64,000 nt of DNA, from NCBI GenBank assembly GCA_016706845.1, contig JADJIV010000006.1:1-64000 (forward strand), written 5' to 3'. Origin of the DNA: PNOJ01 sp016706845 (GTDB lineage Bacteria > Krumholzibacteriota > Krumholzibacteriia > LZORAL124-64-63). The notes beneath the pieces were generated by a model. The model searched no databases. It saw nothing but the letters and a program-made list of their open reading frames with translations, and was not told the DNA's origin. Position 1 is the first letter of the stretch. Each line of letters opens with the position of its first letter. Positions 47,767 to 60,000 of this stretch are shown here, piece after piece. A program made the position numbers and the translations under genes.

Positions 47767-48591
47767 TCAGGTTCCGAGGAACGCCAGCAGGTCGGCGTTG
47801 AGCTGATCCTTGTGCGTGGCGGTGAGGCCGTGCGGCGCACCGGCGTAGATCTTCAGGATCGGGTTCGCGACCAGCTTCGACGAGCGCAGCGACGAGGCCG
47901 CGAGCGGTACGATCTGGTCGTCGTCGCCGTGGACGATCAGCGTCGGCATGTCGAACTTGGCCAGGTCCGCGCTGAAGTCGGTCTCGGAGAAGGCCCTGAT
48001 GCATTCGTAGGTGCCCTTGAGGCCGGCCTGCATGCCCTGCAGCCAGAACGAATCGATCGTGCCCTGCGAGACCTTCGATCCGGGCCGGTTGGCCCCGTAG
48101 AACGGGCCGCTTGCGATGTCCCGGTAGAGCTGGGAGCGGTCGGTGAGGGAGGCGAGGCGTGTCCCGTCGTACCGCTCGATCGGCACGCCGTCGGGGTTGG
48201 ACGGCGATTTCAACATCAGCGGCGGGACCGCGCCGATCAGGGCGACCTTGGCGATCCTCTGCGTGCCGTGCCGCCCGATGTAGCGGGCCACCTCGCCGCC
48301 GCCGGCGGAAAAGCCGACCAGGGCGGCGCTCTTCAGGTCGAGGGACTCGATGAGCTGCGACAGATCGTCGGCGTAGGTGTCCATGTCGTTGCCGTCGGAG
48401 GGCTGGTCCGAGCGCCCGTGGCCGCGCCGGTCGTGGGCGATGCAGCGGTAGCCGTTGGCGACCAGGAACATCATCTGGGACTCCCAGCTGTCCGCGTTCA
48501 GGGGCCAGCCGTGGCTGAAGACGACGGGCGGTCCCGCTCCCCAGTCCTTGTAGTAGATCCGCGTGCCGTCCTTCGTCTTGATCTTGCTCAT
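47767..48591 (-). CDS. Alpha/beta hydrolase, non-heme chloroperoxidase type
   Basis: This 274-residue protein has the haloperoxidase-like pattern: FSHGWPLNADSW oxyanion region, HDRRGHGRSDQP, nucleophile Ser95 in GFSAGGGEVARY, Asp in HGDDDQIVP and His in APHGLTATHK. These enzymes are cofactor-free perhydrolases or esterases, and the chloroperoxidase activity is usually a side reaction. It lies upstream of the cupin gene in the same operon and is separated from the YtxH gene by a terminator. Confidence 0.92.
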   Translation of the reverse strand: MSKIKTKDGTRIYYKDWGAGPPVVFSHGWPLNADSWESQMMFLVANGYRCIAHDRRGHGRSDQPSDGNDMDTYADDLSQLIESLDLKSAALVGFSAGGGEVARYIGRHGTQRIAKVALIGAVPPLMLKSPSNPDGVPIERYDGTRLASLTDRSQLYRDIASGPFYGANRPGSKVSQGTIDSFWLQGMQAGLKGTYECIRAFSETDFSADLAKFDMPTLIVHGDDDQIVPLAASSLRSSKLVANPILKIYAGAPHGLTATHKDQLNADLLAFLGT

Positions 48592-48612
48592 TTTCCACCT
48601 TCTTTCATACGG

Positions 48613-48644
48613 CGATGGCCGGGGGTGGGTGCGCCCGGCCATCG
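48613..48644 (-). terminator. 11-bp perfect hairpin between YtxH and hydrolase genes
   Basis: CGATGGCCGGG (48613-48623) pairs exactly with 48634-48644. It lies 38 bp downstream of the YtxH-gene stop on the minus strand, followed by weak T content. Confidence 0.65.
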
Positions 48645-48681
48645 TCGTTATTGGCCGATCGTCGCCGACGCGAAGGGTTCG

Positions 48682-48981
48682 CTACGGCTTGTCCATCTCG
48701 CGGCGGTAGGCCTCCTTGGCCTCCGAGACCGCGCCGCGCGCCGCATTGACCCGCTGGTGGACCGCGTCGCTGACGGCCTGGCCCTTCTCGCGGGCGTCCT
48801 CCTCCAGGGAGGTCGCCGCGTTGGTCACCGCGTCCCGGCCCCGGCGCAGGCCGCGGCTGCCGCCCTCGCGCAGGCGGCGTCGCGTGACCTCACCCTTGTC
48901 CGGCGCCAGCAGGAGCGCGGCGATGCCGCCCATGGCGGCGCCCAGTACGAAGGCCATCAGCGTATTGGTGTTGCGTGACAT
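48682..48981 (-). CDS. YtxH domain-containing protein
   Basis: This 99-residue protein has one N-terminal membrane helix with the YtxH signature (FVLGAAMGGIAALLLAPDKGEVTRRRL) and an amphipathic charged tail (SLEEDAREKGQAVSDAV). YtxH proteins are general-stress, membrane-associated proteins of unknown function. It starts one base after the DUF948-like gene ends, so the two are coupled. Confidence 0.92.
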   Translation of the reverse strand: MSRNTNTLMAFVLGAAMGGIAALLLAPDKGEVTRRRLREGGSRGLRRGRDAVTNAATSLEEDAREKGQAVSDAVHQRVNAARGAVSEAKEAYRREMDKP

Positions 48982-48982
48982 G

Positions 48983-49420
48983 TCAGCCTCGACTTTCTTC
49001 GTCGTATTCGATCCCGGTCGACGGTTCCTCGTCGTGCGCGCGCCCGCGATCACGCCAGGCGAGCAGGCCGGTCTTGACCGCCACGGCGGTGGCCCGCGCC
49101 TGGCGGACGAGCTGCCCGAGATCGGATACCTCGGTGATGATGGGCTGGACCGCAAACTTCAGCCCGGTGGACACGCTCTCGGCGTGGCCGGCGATGCGGT
49201 TCAGTTTCGCACTGATGCCTTGCAGTTCCACGAGCTCGATTTCCACGCTGTCCATGATGCGGTCGAGCTTAGGGCGGCTTGACTCCAGGAACTGCGAGGT
49301 GTCGTCCAGCCGCTCGATGATCGGACGTATCCGGATCAGGGTCCGGATCAGGTACGCCGCCGACGCCACCACGGCGACGACGACAACGCTCACCGCGAGG
49401 TACATGAACGTGGGACTCAT
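48983..49420 (-). CDS. DUF948-like single-pass membrane protein
   Basis: This 145-residue protein has an N-terminal transmembrane helix (YLAVSVVVVAVVASAAYLI) and a long helical, probably coiled-coil region (SRPKLDRIMDSVEIELVEL). This is typical of DUF948 proteins, which commonly pair with YtxH, as here one base apart. Confidence 0.82.
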   Translation of the reverse strand: MSPTFMYLAVSVVVVAVVASAAYLIRTLIRIRPIIERLDDTSQFLESSRPKLDRIMDSVEIELVELQGISAKLNRIAGHAESVSTGLKFAVQPIITEVSDLGQLVRQARATAVAVKTGLLAWRDRGRAHDEEPSTGIEYDEESRG

Positions 49421-49490
49421 CTCTACCTCCCTGGCCGTCTTTCCTGCGAGCGGCCTTCGCCTTGGGCGTGCGTGAAATTTCCGGCCGGGG

Positions 49491-49706
49491 TCAGTATCGC
49501 CGCCGGTTGCCAGCCAGCAGCGCCGCGATGCCGCCGATGACCGCGACCAGGCCCACGTCCGCCGGGATCGGTATGCCCCGTCGTTCGACGTCGGAGTAGT
49601 TCATCGAGCCCTGTTCGATGATCGCGCGGTTCGCGTGATCGTTGATCCCGTTGAAGACTACCACAAGGATCCCCAGGGCCGTCAGGACAATGCCGATGAA
49701 TTTCAT
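49491..49706 (-). CDS. DUF3185 family small membrane protein (second copy)
   Basis: This 71-residue protein has two hydrophobic helices (GIVLTALGILVVVFNGI and DVGLVAVIGGIAALLAG) and the same spacing as the DUF3185 protein at 34322. Both end in a short Arg-rich tail. It starts 47 bp after the outer membrane protein gene stop. Confidence 0.85.
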   Translation of the reverse strand: MKFIGIVLTALGILVVVFNGINDHANRAIIEQGSMNYSDVERRGIPIPADVGLVAVIGGIAALLAGNRRRY

Positions 49707-49753
49707 GTTGACCGTCCCGTCTGCGGCGCGCGGCTCGGGCGCGCCGGTCTCCG

Positions 49754-50386
49754 TCATTTCAGGTAGAAGGAGAAGCCGATGCCGGCGTAGGTGTGCGAGT
49801 CGTCGTTGAGCCCGACACCGACCTCGCCGACCAGGTCGGCGACATCCGACAGGCGGTATTCGAAACCGGGCACGAGGTGCAGCCGGGTGTAGGAGTCGTC
49901 CATGCCGGCCGGCACGTCGTCGACCGATTCGAACGAAGCGTCCAGGGCGCCGCAGAGCTCGAGGTTCTCCGACACGTTGCCGCTGATCATCGGCGCGATA
50001 TCGAAGCCCATGGAATCGTGGTAGCCGTCGCTGCCGAAGTTCCAGTGCAGGCCGCCGGTCAGCGAAGCGTCCAGGCCGGCGCCGTTGTCCTTGCCGTGCA
50101 GGAGCCACAGCTCGCCGTCGAGGCCGGCGTAGGTGCTGTTCTCGAAGAGGCCCAGCTTGATTTCGGCGTCGAAGCTCTCGGTGAAGCCGTAGCCCGCGCG
50201 TCCGGCGACGCCGAACTCGTCGTCCGCGCCGTCCTCGCCGAAGGTCATCAGCGGGGCCAGCGCGAGCTTGTAGGTGCCGGTGTCCATCGTCTCGGCGGAC
50301 TGCATGACGCCGACGGTCTGGGCCGCGGCCGGCAGGCCGAGGCAGAGAAACAGGCCCGCTGCGAGCAGGCTGCGGTGATTCGACAT
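49754..50386 (-). CDS. Outer membrane beta-barrel protein
   Basis: This 210-residue protein has a signal peptide (about 1-22, LPAAAQ). Repeated amphipathic strands (LALAPLMTFGEDG, AGRAGYGFTESFDAEIKLGL, LVPGFEYRLSDVADLVGEVG) end YAGIGFSFYLK. The strand pattern suggests 10-12 strands. Function unknown. It belongs to the minus-strand stress/envelope group. Confidence 0.85.
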   Translation of the reverse strand: MSNHRSLLAAGLFLCLGLPAAAQTVGVMQSAETMDTGTYKLALAPLMTFGEDGADDEFGVAGRAGYGFTESFDAEIKLGLFENSTYAGLDGELWLLHGKDNGAGLDASLTGGLHWNFGSDGYHDSMGFDIAPMISGNVSENLELCGALDASFESVDDVPAGMDDSYTRLHLVPGFEYRLSDVADLVGEVGVGLNDDSHTYAGIGFSFYLK

Positions 50387-50437
50387 TTTCGATTCCTCCC
50401 TGTTAAGTACTCCGATGAAACGCCAACGGATCGTCGC

Positions 50438-50587
50438 CTACAGGACCCTGCGCCCCTGGATGAGGCGGATCAGCACGGCGATGACGGCGACGACGAGCAG
50501 GACGTGGATGAAGCCGTTGAGGGTGGTGGACGTTACGAGTCCCAGGAACCACAGAACGACGAGCACGACTGCGATGGTCCACAACAT
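50438..50587 (-). CDS. lmo0937-family tiny membrane protein
   Basis: This 49-residue protein (MLWTIAVVLVVLWFLGLV start) has two hydrophobic helices split by TSTTLNGFIH and ends RLIQGRRVL, the lmo0937 family pattern. The ATG at 50587 follows GAGGAG. It starts 75 bp after the upstream OMP gene and lies 51 bp ahead of the next OMP gene. Confidence 0.85.
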   Translation of the reverse strand: MLWTIAVVLVVLWFLGLVTSTTLNGFIHVLLVVAVIAVLIRLIQGRRVL

Positions 50588-50662
50588 GACGCATCTCCTC
50601 GCGTGGCGCCACGGGACGGGGGGGTGGCTCGGGCGATCCGGCCGCCCCTCCCGGGGCCGCGG

Positions 50663-51163
50663 CTAGTGGTAGAACGTCCAGCCGATCGTGATCTTCACGT
50701 CCGGCACGTCATTGAGGCTGAGCTTGCTCTCGACGAAGAAGCGGTCGCCGTTGTTGAGACCCTTCTCGATGCCGCCGAGCAGGTTGACTCCGAGGTCGGT
50801 ATCGGAGTCGCTGTCGTGCCCGTTGTCGTAGCTCTTGATGTTCAGGCCGACCCCGCCGCCGAGGTAGGGGCTCCATACGTCCCATTTCTCGCTGAACCGG
50901 TAGGCCGCTTCGGCGTTCAGGCAGACGAGTGTGATGTTGTCGCTGAAGCCGACCTCGAAGTTCGGCTGGAAGCGGACGCGCTTCGCGAAGTGCCCGTAGT
51001 CGAAGTGGGCGCCGAAGTGGACCTGGTCGGGATCGACGGACAGGCCGACCCGGGGTCCCCAGCCGCGGAAGCCGACGTCGGTGTACGGGTCGGCCGTCGC
51101 CAGGGTGGGCGCCGTGAGCGCCGCCGCGAAGGCGATCAGCAGGATCGTGAGCTTTCCGTTCAT
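50663..51163 (-). CDS. Small outer membrane beta-barrel protein
   Basis: This 166-residue protein has a signal peptide (1-24, TLATAD) and an eight-strand pattern: GWGPRVGLSVDPDQVHFGAH, PNFEVGFSD, YLGGGVGLNIKS. It ends with a His/Tyr terminal strand (KITIGWTFYH). It resembles OMP_b-brl proteins seen in stress gene groups. Function unknown. Confidence 0.85.
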   Translation of the reverse strand: MNGKLTILLIAFAAALTAPTLATADPYTDVGFRGWGPRVGLSVDPDQVHFGAHFDYGHFAKRVRFQPNFEVGFSDNITLVCLNAEAAYRFSEKWDVWSPYLGGGVGLNIKSYDNGHDSDSDTDLGVNLLGGIEKGLNNGDRFFVESKLSLNDVPDVKITIGWTFYH

Positions 51164-51202
51164 CGCGTCATTCCTTCCTGTTCGTGGACGTTGCCGGCAG
51201 GG

Positions 51203-51856
51203 TCATTTCTGGGCCAGGACCTGGATGCTCGTGGGGGACGTCATCGTGACGTTCAGCCGCTGGCCCGCCGCGAGCTCGACCTCGTCGCCCTTGGTCGCGA
51301 GCATCAGGATGGTGCCGGCGCCGGCGCCCGCGCCTGCCCCGATCGCGGCGCCCTTGCCGCCGCCGCTGATCCCGCCGATGATCGCGCCGAGGACGCCGCC
51401 CGCCGCGATCTTCTCGACGTCGCCGTGCGTGGCGGACTCCGCCTGCAGCGTGAGCGGCTGCGCGGAGATCCCGTGCGTCTTGCCCTGCGCGTCGACGATC
51501 TTCTCGTAGGCGAGCGTCATGCGGGCCCGGCCGCTGGTCCGGCCGGAGGCCTGGACGTCGCGCAGCACCCCGTAGATGCGGGCGCCGGCCGGGACGACCG
51601 TCACGCCGCGCACGAGGATGGCTTCCGTCGTCGTGGTGACGAACGAGTCGCCGCTGCTGTTCTCGCCCGTGGAGAGGTGCGTATCGAGCATGGTGACGAC
51701 GCTGGCCCCGTCCGGGATGACCATCGTCTCGAAACGCGGTTTCTGGGACTCGGCGGCGGCCGCGAGCCGCGCGCTCTCCTTCTCCCCGTCGCAGCCTGCC
51801 GCGAACGCCAGGCCGGCCAGGGCGAGAACGCCAATGCCGATGGTTCGTGATTTCAT
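51203..51856 (-). CDS. Lipoprotein with glycine-zipper region
   Basis: This 217-residue protein has lipobox FAAGC (Cys about 22). A TrbI-like beta domain (VIPDGASVVTMLDTHLSTGE, VVPAGARIYGVLRDV) is followed by a glycine zipper (GGVLGAIIGGISGGGKGAAI). It ends in a beta segment (GQRLNVTMTSPTSIQV). Glycine-zipper lipoproteins act in envelope integrity or secretion-channel plugs; the role here is unknown. The ATG at 51856 has GAGG 9 nt upstream; a second ATG lies at 51862. Confidence 0.85.
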   Translation of the reverse strand: MKSRTIGIGVLALAGLAFAAGCDGEKESARLAAAAESQKPRFETMVIPDGASVVTMLDTHLSTGENSSGDSFVTTTTEAILVRGVTVVPAGARIYGVLRDVQASGRTSGRARMTLAYEKIVDAQGKTHGISAQPLTLQAESATHGDVEKIAAGGVLGAIIGGISGGGKGAAIGAGAGAGAGTILMLATKGDEVELAAGQRLNVTMTSPTSIQVLAQK

Positions 51857-51955
51857 GTACATCAACCTCACTTCTGTGATTCTGACCGGGAGAGGCCGCC
51901 GTCGACCTCGCCGCCAAACCGGCGGATTCGGCGATCCGCCTCGCATCCGGAGCCC

Positions 51956-52231
51956 CTAGGGCTTCGGCTTCGTCTTCTTGAGGGCGCTGCCGAGTTCGTC
52001 CAGGGAATTCGTCATGCCAGTCATCAGCCGCGCCCGATTCAGATCGTTCCCCGCCTTGAACTCGTCGAGCTTCGTCCGTGCGACTGCGTGCAGGGCCTTC
52101 AATTCGTCGATGTGCATGAGGGTGTAGTATCCCAGGGGGGCGCCGACTCTCTGCTTTTCGTCAGCGAGACGTATGATCTTCAGGCGCCAGTGTTCGAGCT
52201 GTGACTCCATCTTCCCAATGTCATGTTCCAC
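51956..52231 (-). CDS. Small helical protein, divergent from the sigma-54 activator
   Basis: The GTG at 52231 follows AAGGAGG. The 91-residue product is mostly charged helix (DIGKMESQLEHWRLKIIRL, DELKALHAVARTKLDEF) with a Lys-rich end (KKTKPKP). No family is recognised; it may form a coiled-coil dimer. A -24/-12-like site lies 34 bp upstream, so it is a likely target of the neighbouring enhancer-binding protein. Confidence 0.7.
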   Translation of the reverse strand: MEHDIGKMESQLEHWRLKIIRLADEKQRVGAPLGYYTLMHIDELKALHAVARTKLDEFKAGNDLNRARLMTGMTNSLDELGSALKKTKPKP

Positions 52232-52264
52232 GGAGTCCTCCTTCGGAGGGGTGCCAGACGCCCC

Positions 52265-52280
52265 TGCCACTATCGTGCCG
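52265..52280 (-). promoter_or_regulatory. Sigma-54-type site CGGCACGATAGTGGCA
   Basis: On the minus strand GG and GC are exactly 12 bp apart, with a full GGCACG upstream box. It is located between the small helical protein gene and the divergent sigma-54 activator gene. Confidence 0.55.
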
Positions 52281-52346
52281 CACCTAACTGCTTGTACGGC
52301 AGGGGTTCCCTCGCAACAGGCACTTGCCCGCTCCATCATTTCGAGG

Positions 52347-52352
52347 TAGACT
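52347..52352 (+). promoter_or_regulatory. -10 TAGACT for the sigma-54 activator gene
   Basis: GAGGTAGACTGTATC contains the same TAGACT hexamer as the promoters at 1944 and 13594, and lies 23 bp before the ATG at 52375. This gives a very short leader holding GGAGGTGG. Confidence 0.4.
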
Positions 52353-52374
52353 GTATCAAAACGGAGGTGGCGCC

Positions 52375-54041
<1,667 letters not shown>

Positions 54042-54052
54042 GACCGCATCCG

Positions 54053-57000
54053 TTACGCCGCCGGCGCCGGGACCGTCACCACGACCTCGTGCTCACGCCG
54101 GTCGTCGACGAGCGGCAGGGCGTCGCCCTCGAGGACGGCCCCGTCCAGCACCACGCGCGTCCCGCCGCCACCGCCGGCGACCTGCCGGATCTCGATGTGG
54201 TAGACGGTTTCCCGGAACCGGTAGTGCACCCGGTAGGATTCCCACGCCGCGGGCAGGCAGGGCGCGAAGCGCAGCCTGTTCGTTTCCAGGTTCAACCCCA
54301 GCAGCGACTCGGTCAGCAGCCGGTACATCCAGCCGGCCGAGCCCGTGTACCAGGTCCAGCCGCCGCGGCCGGTATGCGGCGTGACGGCGTAGACGTCGGC
54401 CGCGACCACGTACGGCTCCACCTTGTAGACGGCCGCGTCCTGCGGCGTGACGGCGTGGTTCACGGGGTTGATCATGGACGCGAGATCCCAGGCGCGCCGC
54501 CTGTCACCCAGGGCGGCGAACGCCATCGCCGCCCAGATCGCCGCGTGGGTGTACTGGCCGCCGTTCTCCCGCACGCCCGGCGGGTAGCCCTTGATGTAGC
54601 CCGGGTTCGAGGGACGAGACCGTCGAACGGCGGGTCCAGCAGTTGGACCAGGCCGTCGTCGCGGCGGACGAGACGGCGGTCCACCGCCTCCATCGCCGCG
54701 CGTGAGCGCGCGGCGTCGCCGCCCGGAACGAGCGCCGACCAGCTCTGGACGACCGAGTCGATCTGGCACTCGGGGTTCTCGGCGGATCCCAGCGGCGTGC
54801 CGTCGTCGAAGTACGCGCGGCGGTACCACTCGCCGTCCCAGCCGTGGGCCTCGACGTTCGCCGCGCGCGGGCGGCCTCTTGCCGGCAGCGACCGGCGAAG
54901 CGCGGCGTCGCCCTGCGGGCGGCCAGCCCGGCGAACCGCGTCAGCACCTCCTGCAGGAAGAAGCCCAGCCAGACGCTCTCGCCCCTGCCCTGCGCCCCCA
55001 CCAGGTTCATGCCGTCGTTCCAGTCGCCGCCCCCGATGAGCGGCAGCTCGTGCGCGCCGACGGCCTGGCCGTTCAGGATGGCGCGGACGCAGTGGTCGTA
55101 CAGGCTGCCGGATGCCCGGGGCCGGCCCGGCAGGTCGTAGTAGGAGTCCTCTTCCGGCTTGAGCAGTCGGCCCGTGAGGAAGGGCAGGGACTCGTCCAGC
55201 ACGCCGGTGTCGTTCGTGGCCAGGACGTAGCGCGCGGTGGCCAGCGGCAGCCAGAGGTAGTCGTCCGAGCAGTGGGTGCGCACGCCGCGGCCCTCGGGCG
55301 GATGCCACCAGTGCTGCACGTCGCCCTCGCGGAACTGACGGGCCGCGCAGCGCAGCAGGTGCTCGCGCAGCAGCCGCGGTTCGGCGTGGACGAGCGCCAT
55401 CGCGTCCTGCAGCTGGTCGCGGAAGCCGAACGCGCCACCCGGCTGGTAGTAGCCGGTGCGGGCCCAGAGCCGGCACGCCAGCGCCTGGTACAGGAGCCAG
55501 CCGTTGGCCAGCACGTCGAGGGCCGGGTCCGGGGTCTCCACGCGCACGGCGCCGAGCGCGCAGCCAGTGCGGCCCACACGCGAACGCGCCCCGTGCGGTG
55601 CCGGCGCCCGCGGAAGCGCTGGACCAGGTCGCCGGCGTCCGCGGCGTCGCGGCCGGCGCCCAGCCGGAAGACGAGCTCGTGCCGCTGCCCGCGCGCCAGC
55701 TCGAAGGGGACCCGGATCGCGGCGCAGGGGTCAGGCCCGCCCCGACCCGGCCCGACAGGCGCGTCCTGGCCATGGCGGCCGGGTCGCGCAACGAGCCGTT
55801 GCGTCCCACGAATTCCATGCGGTCGCAGGTGAAGGTCCGGGCCATGTCGTCCGCGTCGAAGAAGGCGACCCGGCCGGCGAACTCCGTGTTGTACGGGTTG
55901 CGCGCGAAGAGTGCGCCCGTCTTGGCGTCGATCCCGGTGACGACGTGCATGGCCGACTTGGCCCGCAGGTCGCCGAGCACCCACTCCACGTATCCGGTCA
56001 CGGAGAGCCGCCGGGGACGGCCGGACTCGTTGCGCAGCTTCAGCACCGAAAACTTGATCGGCGCGTCCAGGGCCACGTAGATCAGAAGTTCCGAGTGGAT
56101 GCCGTCCTGCAGGTGTTCGAAGATGCTGTAGCCGAACCCGTGCCTGCAGACGTGATCCCCTTCGCCGCGGCCGGGCAGCGGCGTCGGCGACCAGTACAGC
56201 CCGTGCTCCTCGTCGCGCAGGTAGATGGCCTCGCCGCTCGGGCCGCCGACCGGGTCGTTGGTCCACGGGGTGAGGCGGAACTCGTGCGCGTTCTCGCCCA
56301 GGTGCAGGCGGTGCCGCTCTCCGTGACGGTGGTCCCGAACTGCGGATTGGCCAGGACGTTCACCCACGGGGCGGGCGTGACCCGTCCAGGACCAGTCGTG
56401 ATCACGTACTCGCGCCCGTCCGGCGTGAAACCGCCCAGCCCGTTGCCGAACAGCAGGTCGGGGCGCGGCGGCGTCGCGGCGGGAACCGCGTCCGGCAGCC
56501 GGGTGCGCGTGACCGCCAGTCGCCGTCCGGGCGGGACGGCTTCGAGCCGGCGGCCGATCTGCTCCGCGAGCGTCCCGCGGTCGTCGGCGATGATGACGCG
56601 GGCCACCGACATCAGCAGCGTGCGGTCCTCGTCGGAGATCTGTTCCGCCGCCGCACGAAGATGCCGCCCGGCCGGTTGGCGATGTTGATGGCGTTGGCGG
56701 CGGCGATCAGACCCAGGATCTGGTCGTTGAGCTCCTGGCGATACCCGGCGTGATCCTCGTTCCAGATCACCAGATCGACCGCCAGACCCTTGAGGTGCCA
56801 GTAGGTGTGGGCCTGCACGAGCTGGCGCACCAGGCCGATGTTGGCGGGATCGACGATCCTCAGCAGCACGATCGGCAGGTCCCCGGAGATGGCATAGCCC
56901 CACAATCCCGACTGACCCCGCTGGTTCCGGGCGAGCGTGCCCTGGTTGGCGCGCAGCAGGGGTTCGCGTAGATCACGGAGCCGGCCAGGCGCCCGTAGAG

Positions 57001-60000
57001 CTGCGCGTCGGCCTCGCTGGCGTCGAGCTGACGCAGCAGCACCTCGCCGTGGGTCCACGCCAGGTCGAAGACCCGGTCGGCCAGCCGGCGGTCGAGGTAC
57101 TTCTCGGCGAGGCCCAGGCAGGCGTCGCGGGCCTCCGCGACGCCGTAGACGATGTTCACCGTCGCCGACTCCTCGGGGCCGAGGGTCAGCCGGTGCCTGA
57201 TCGCGACGACGGGGTCGAGCACCGGGCCTTCGCCGCCCGCGAGCGTCCCGGGGGTGGACATCGCCGCGGGGGCGGCCGGCGTGTGGCCGCGGCCGATGAA
57301 CTGCAACCGGTCGGTCTCGAAGGAGATCTCCTCGGACTCCGCGCCGTGCACGGCCATCAGGTGGAACATCCAGGGGGTCCGCTCGCCGGGGGAGCGGGGG
57401 CGGCGGCTGCAGAGGATCGCCTGCCGATCCCGGACGGATCTCGGTCTGCACGAAGAGGTTGCTGAATGCCGGGTGCAGCGCGTCCGCGGCCGACGAGGCG
57501 AGCACGACCTCGGCGTAGCTGGTCACCTCGATCGTCCGGCGCTTGCGGGAACGGTTCGTGATGTGGAGGCGGCGGACCTCGACGTCGTCTTCCGGCGAGA
57601 CGGCGATCTCGGTGTGCGTGTCGAACACGTGGTCGCGGCGGCGGAACTCCGCCCGGGACTCGGAGAAGATCGCCTCGTAGCGCTCCGCCTCCACGAGCGT
57701 CGGCTGGTGGGCGTTCGACCAGAACCGCCCGGTCTCCGTGTCGCGGATGTAGCAGAAGGTGCCCCAGTCGTCGCACGTGGTGTCCTCCCGCCAGCGGGTG
57801 ACGGCCAGGTCCTTCCAGCGGCTGTAGCCGCCGCCGGCGTTCGTGACCATCACGTGGTAGCGGCCGTTGGACAGCAGCTGCACTTCCGGCAGCGCGGTGT
57901 GCGGCGTGCCGATGACGCGCGACGGGTTGGCCCCGCCGGCGGGCAGCGTCGGCGTGGCGGACAGTTCGTCGGCCTGGAAATGGAACACCGACGCCTGGGG
58001 CACCCGCTCCTGCAGCAGCAGCATGGTCGCCTGGAAGGCCGGATCGGTCCCGAAGCGTCGTTGCATCGGACGGTCCAGGAGCAGGTAGGCGAGGACAGCA
58101 GGCTCATGCCCTGGTGGTGCGCCATGAAGGAGCGCACGACGGCGTGCGGCTGGCCGCGCGGGATGCGCGAGGCGGTGTAGTCGATCGCCTCGCGGAGCCC
58201 GTAGCGGCCCTCCAGGCCTTCGCCGGCGAGCCGCTGCAGGTTCAGGCACGCCGCGACCGGGGCCACCATCAGCGCCAGGGCCGAGGCGTACGGGGCGATG
58301 ACCAGATCCGCGGCCAGACCGCGCTTGAGTCCCAGACCGGGCACGCCGAACGCCCGGTACTGGTAGTTCAGATGAGCATCGATCGTGTTGTACCCGGATT
58401 CCGAGACGCCCCACGGCACGCCCCGCAGTTTCCCGTATTCGATCTGCCTTTCGACCGCCGCCGTGTAGGTCCGGTCGAGCAGCGTGTTCTCGTACGTCGG
58501 CATCACCAGCAGCGGCATGAGGTACTCGAACATCGAGCCGCTCCACGAGAGCAGCACCGGCGCACCGCCGGAGGCGCTGAGCAGGCGTCCCAGGGCGAAC
58601 CAGGTCTCCTGCGGCAGCTGCTCCCGCGCGACGCCCACGAAGCTGGCCAGCCGCGCTTCGGAGGCGAGCAGGTCGTAGTAGCTCTCGTCGCGGCGGCGCT
58701 GGGCGACGTTGTAGCCGACCGCCAGCACGTGGCGGGCCTCGTCGTAGAGGAAGCCGTAGTCCGCCTCGGCGATCTCGTCGGCGCGCCGCGCGAGATCCGC
58801 GATCGCCGCCATCCGCTCCCGGGCGCGTTCGCCGGCCGGGCCGGCCAGCGCCGCCAGTTCGCGCAGCGTCGGGATCGTGTCCGGACCCGGGGCGGCGACG
58901 GCCGGCTGCGCGGGGTCCGGCGGCGATGTCCAGGGAGCCAGGTGCGCGATTTCGTCGATCGCCGCCACGCACTGCCGGACCAGGGCGCCCGCCCACCAGC
59001 CCGCGTCTCCCGCGGGGTCGTCGTCGAAGCCGGCCGCCGCCGTGGCGGCGGTCGCGGCCAGCGTCTCGAGTCCGGTCCGGACCGCTGCGAGCGTGGCGGG
59101 CGGCTCGGCGCGGGCGGCGTTCAGGGCCGCCCGGAAGGCGGCCAACTGCGGCGCCGCGCGTCCGCCCGCGGCGTCCGCCAGGATGCGCACGGTGTCTTCC
59201 AGTCCCGCGAACGATTGCATGCCGGCGATGCGGTGGTCGGGCAGCTCGAGCAGGCCCGGGCGCAGCGTCAGCAGGTGGCCGGCGAGATTGCCGCTGTCCA
59301 CCGTCGAGACGTAGAGGGGCGGCAACGGTTCCAGGGTCTGCGTGTCGTACCAGTTGTAGAAATGACCCCGGTGTCGATCCAGAACGTCCATGGCGTCGAA
59401 CGCGCGCGACGTGCGTTCGAGCAGCTGCCCGGCGGGGATGTAGCCGAAGTCGTAGGCGGCCAGGTTCGACAGCAGCGAGAGACCCATGTTGGTGGGCGAC
59501 GTGCGGTGCGCGACCCTCGCCGTGGAGAGCTCCTGGAAGTTGTCCGGGGGCAGCCAGTGGTCGTCGGGCCCGACGAACGTCTCGAAGAACGCCCAGGTCC
59601 GGCGGGCGAGTTTCCGCAGGAAGACGTGCTGGCCGGCCGTGAGCACCGCCCGCCGGCGGGAGAGCGGGCGGCTCAGCCACCACGCGACCGCCGGCGAGAT
59701 CAGCCAGAGTGCGAGGACGGGTCCGGCCGTCGTCAGGGCCTCCGGTCTCAGGTACGCCAGGCCCGCCAGCGTCGCGACGGCGAGCGTGGGGGCGGCCCAC
59801 ATCACGCGCAGGTAGGCGGCGAGACCCGCCGGGCGATCGCCCGCGCCGTCGCCGGCGGGGCTCCACTCGAGCAGCCGTCGGCGGAAGATCAAGCGCCGGA
59901 TCGTGCGCAGGATCGCGTCGAGGCTGGAGTGCGCCTCGTGGGGCAGGCAGGCGAAACCGAACGCCCGCCCGGGAAAAATGACGGCCGCTCGCGTGCGCGG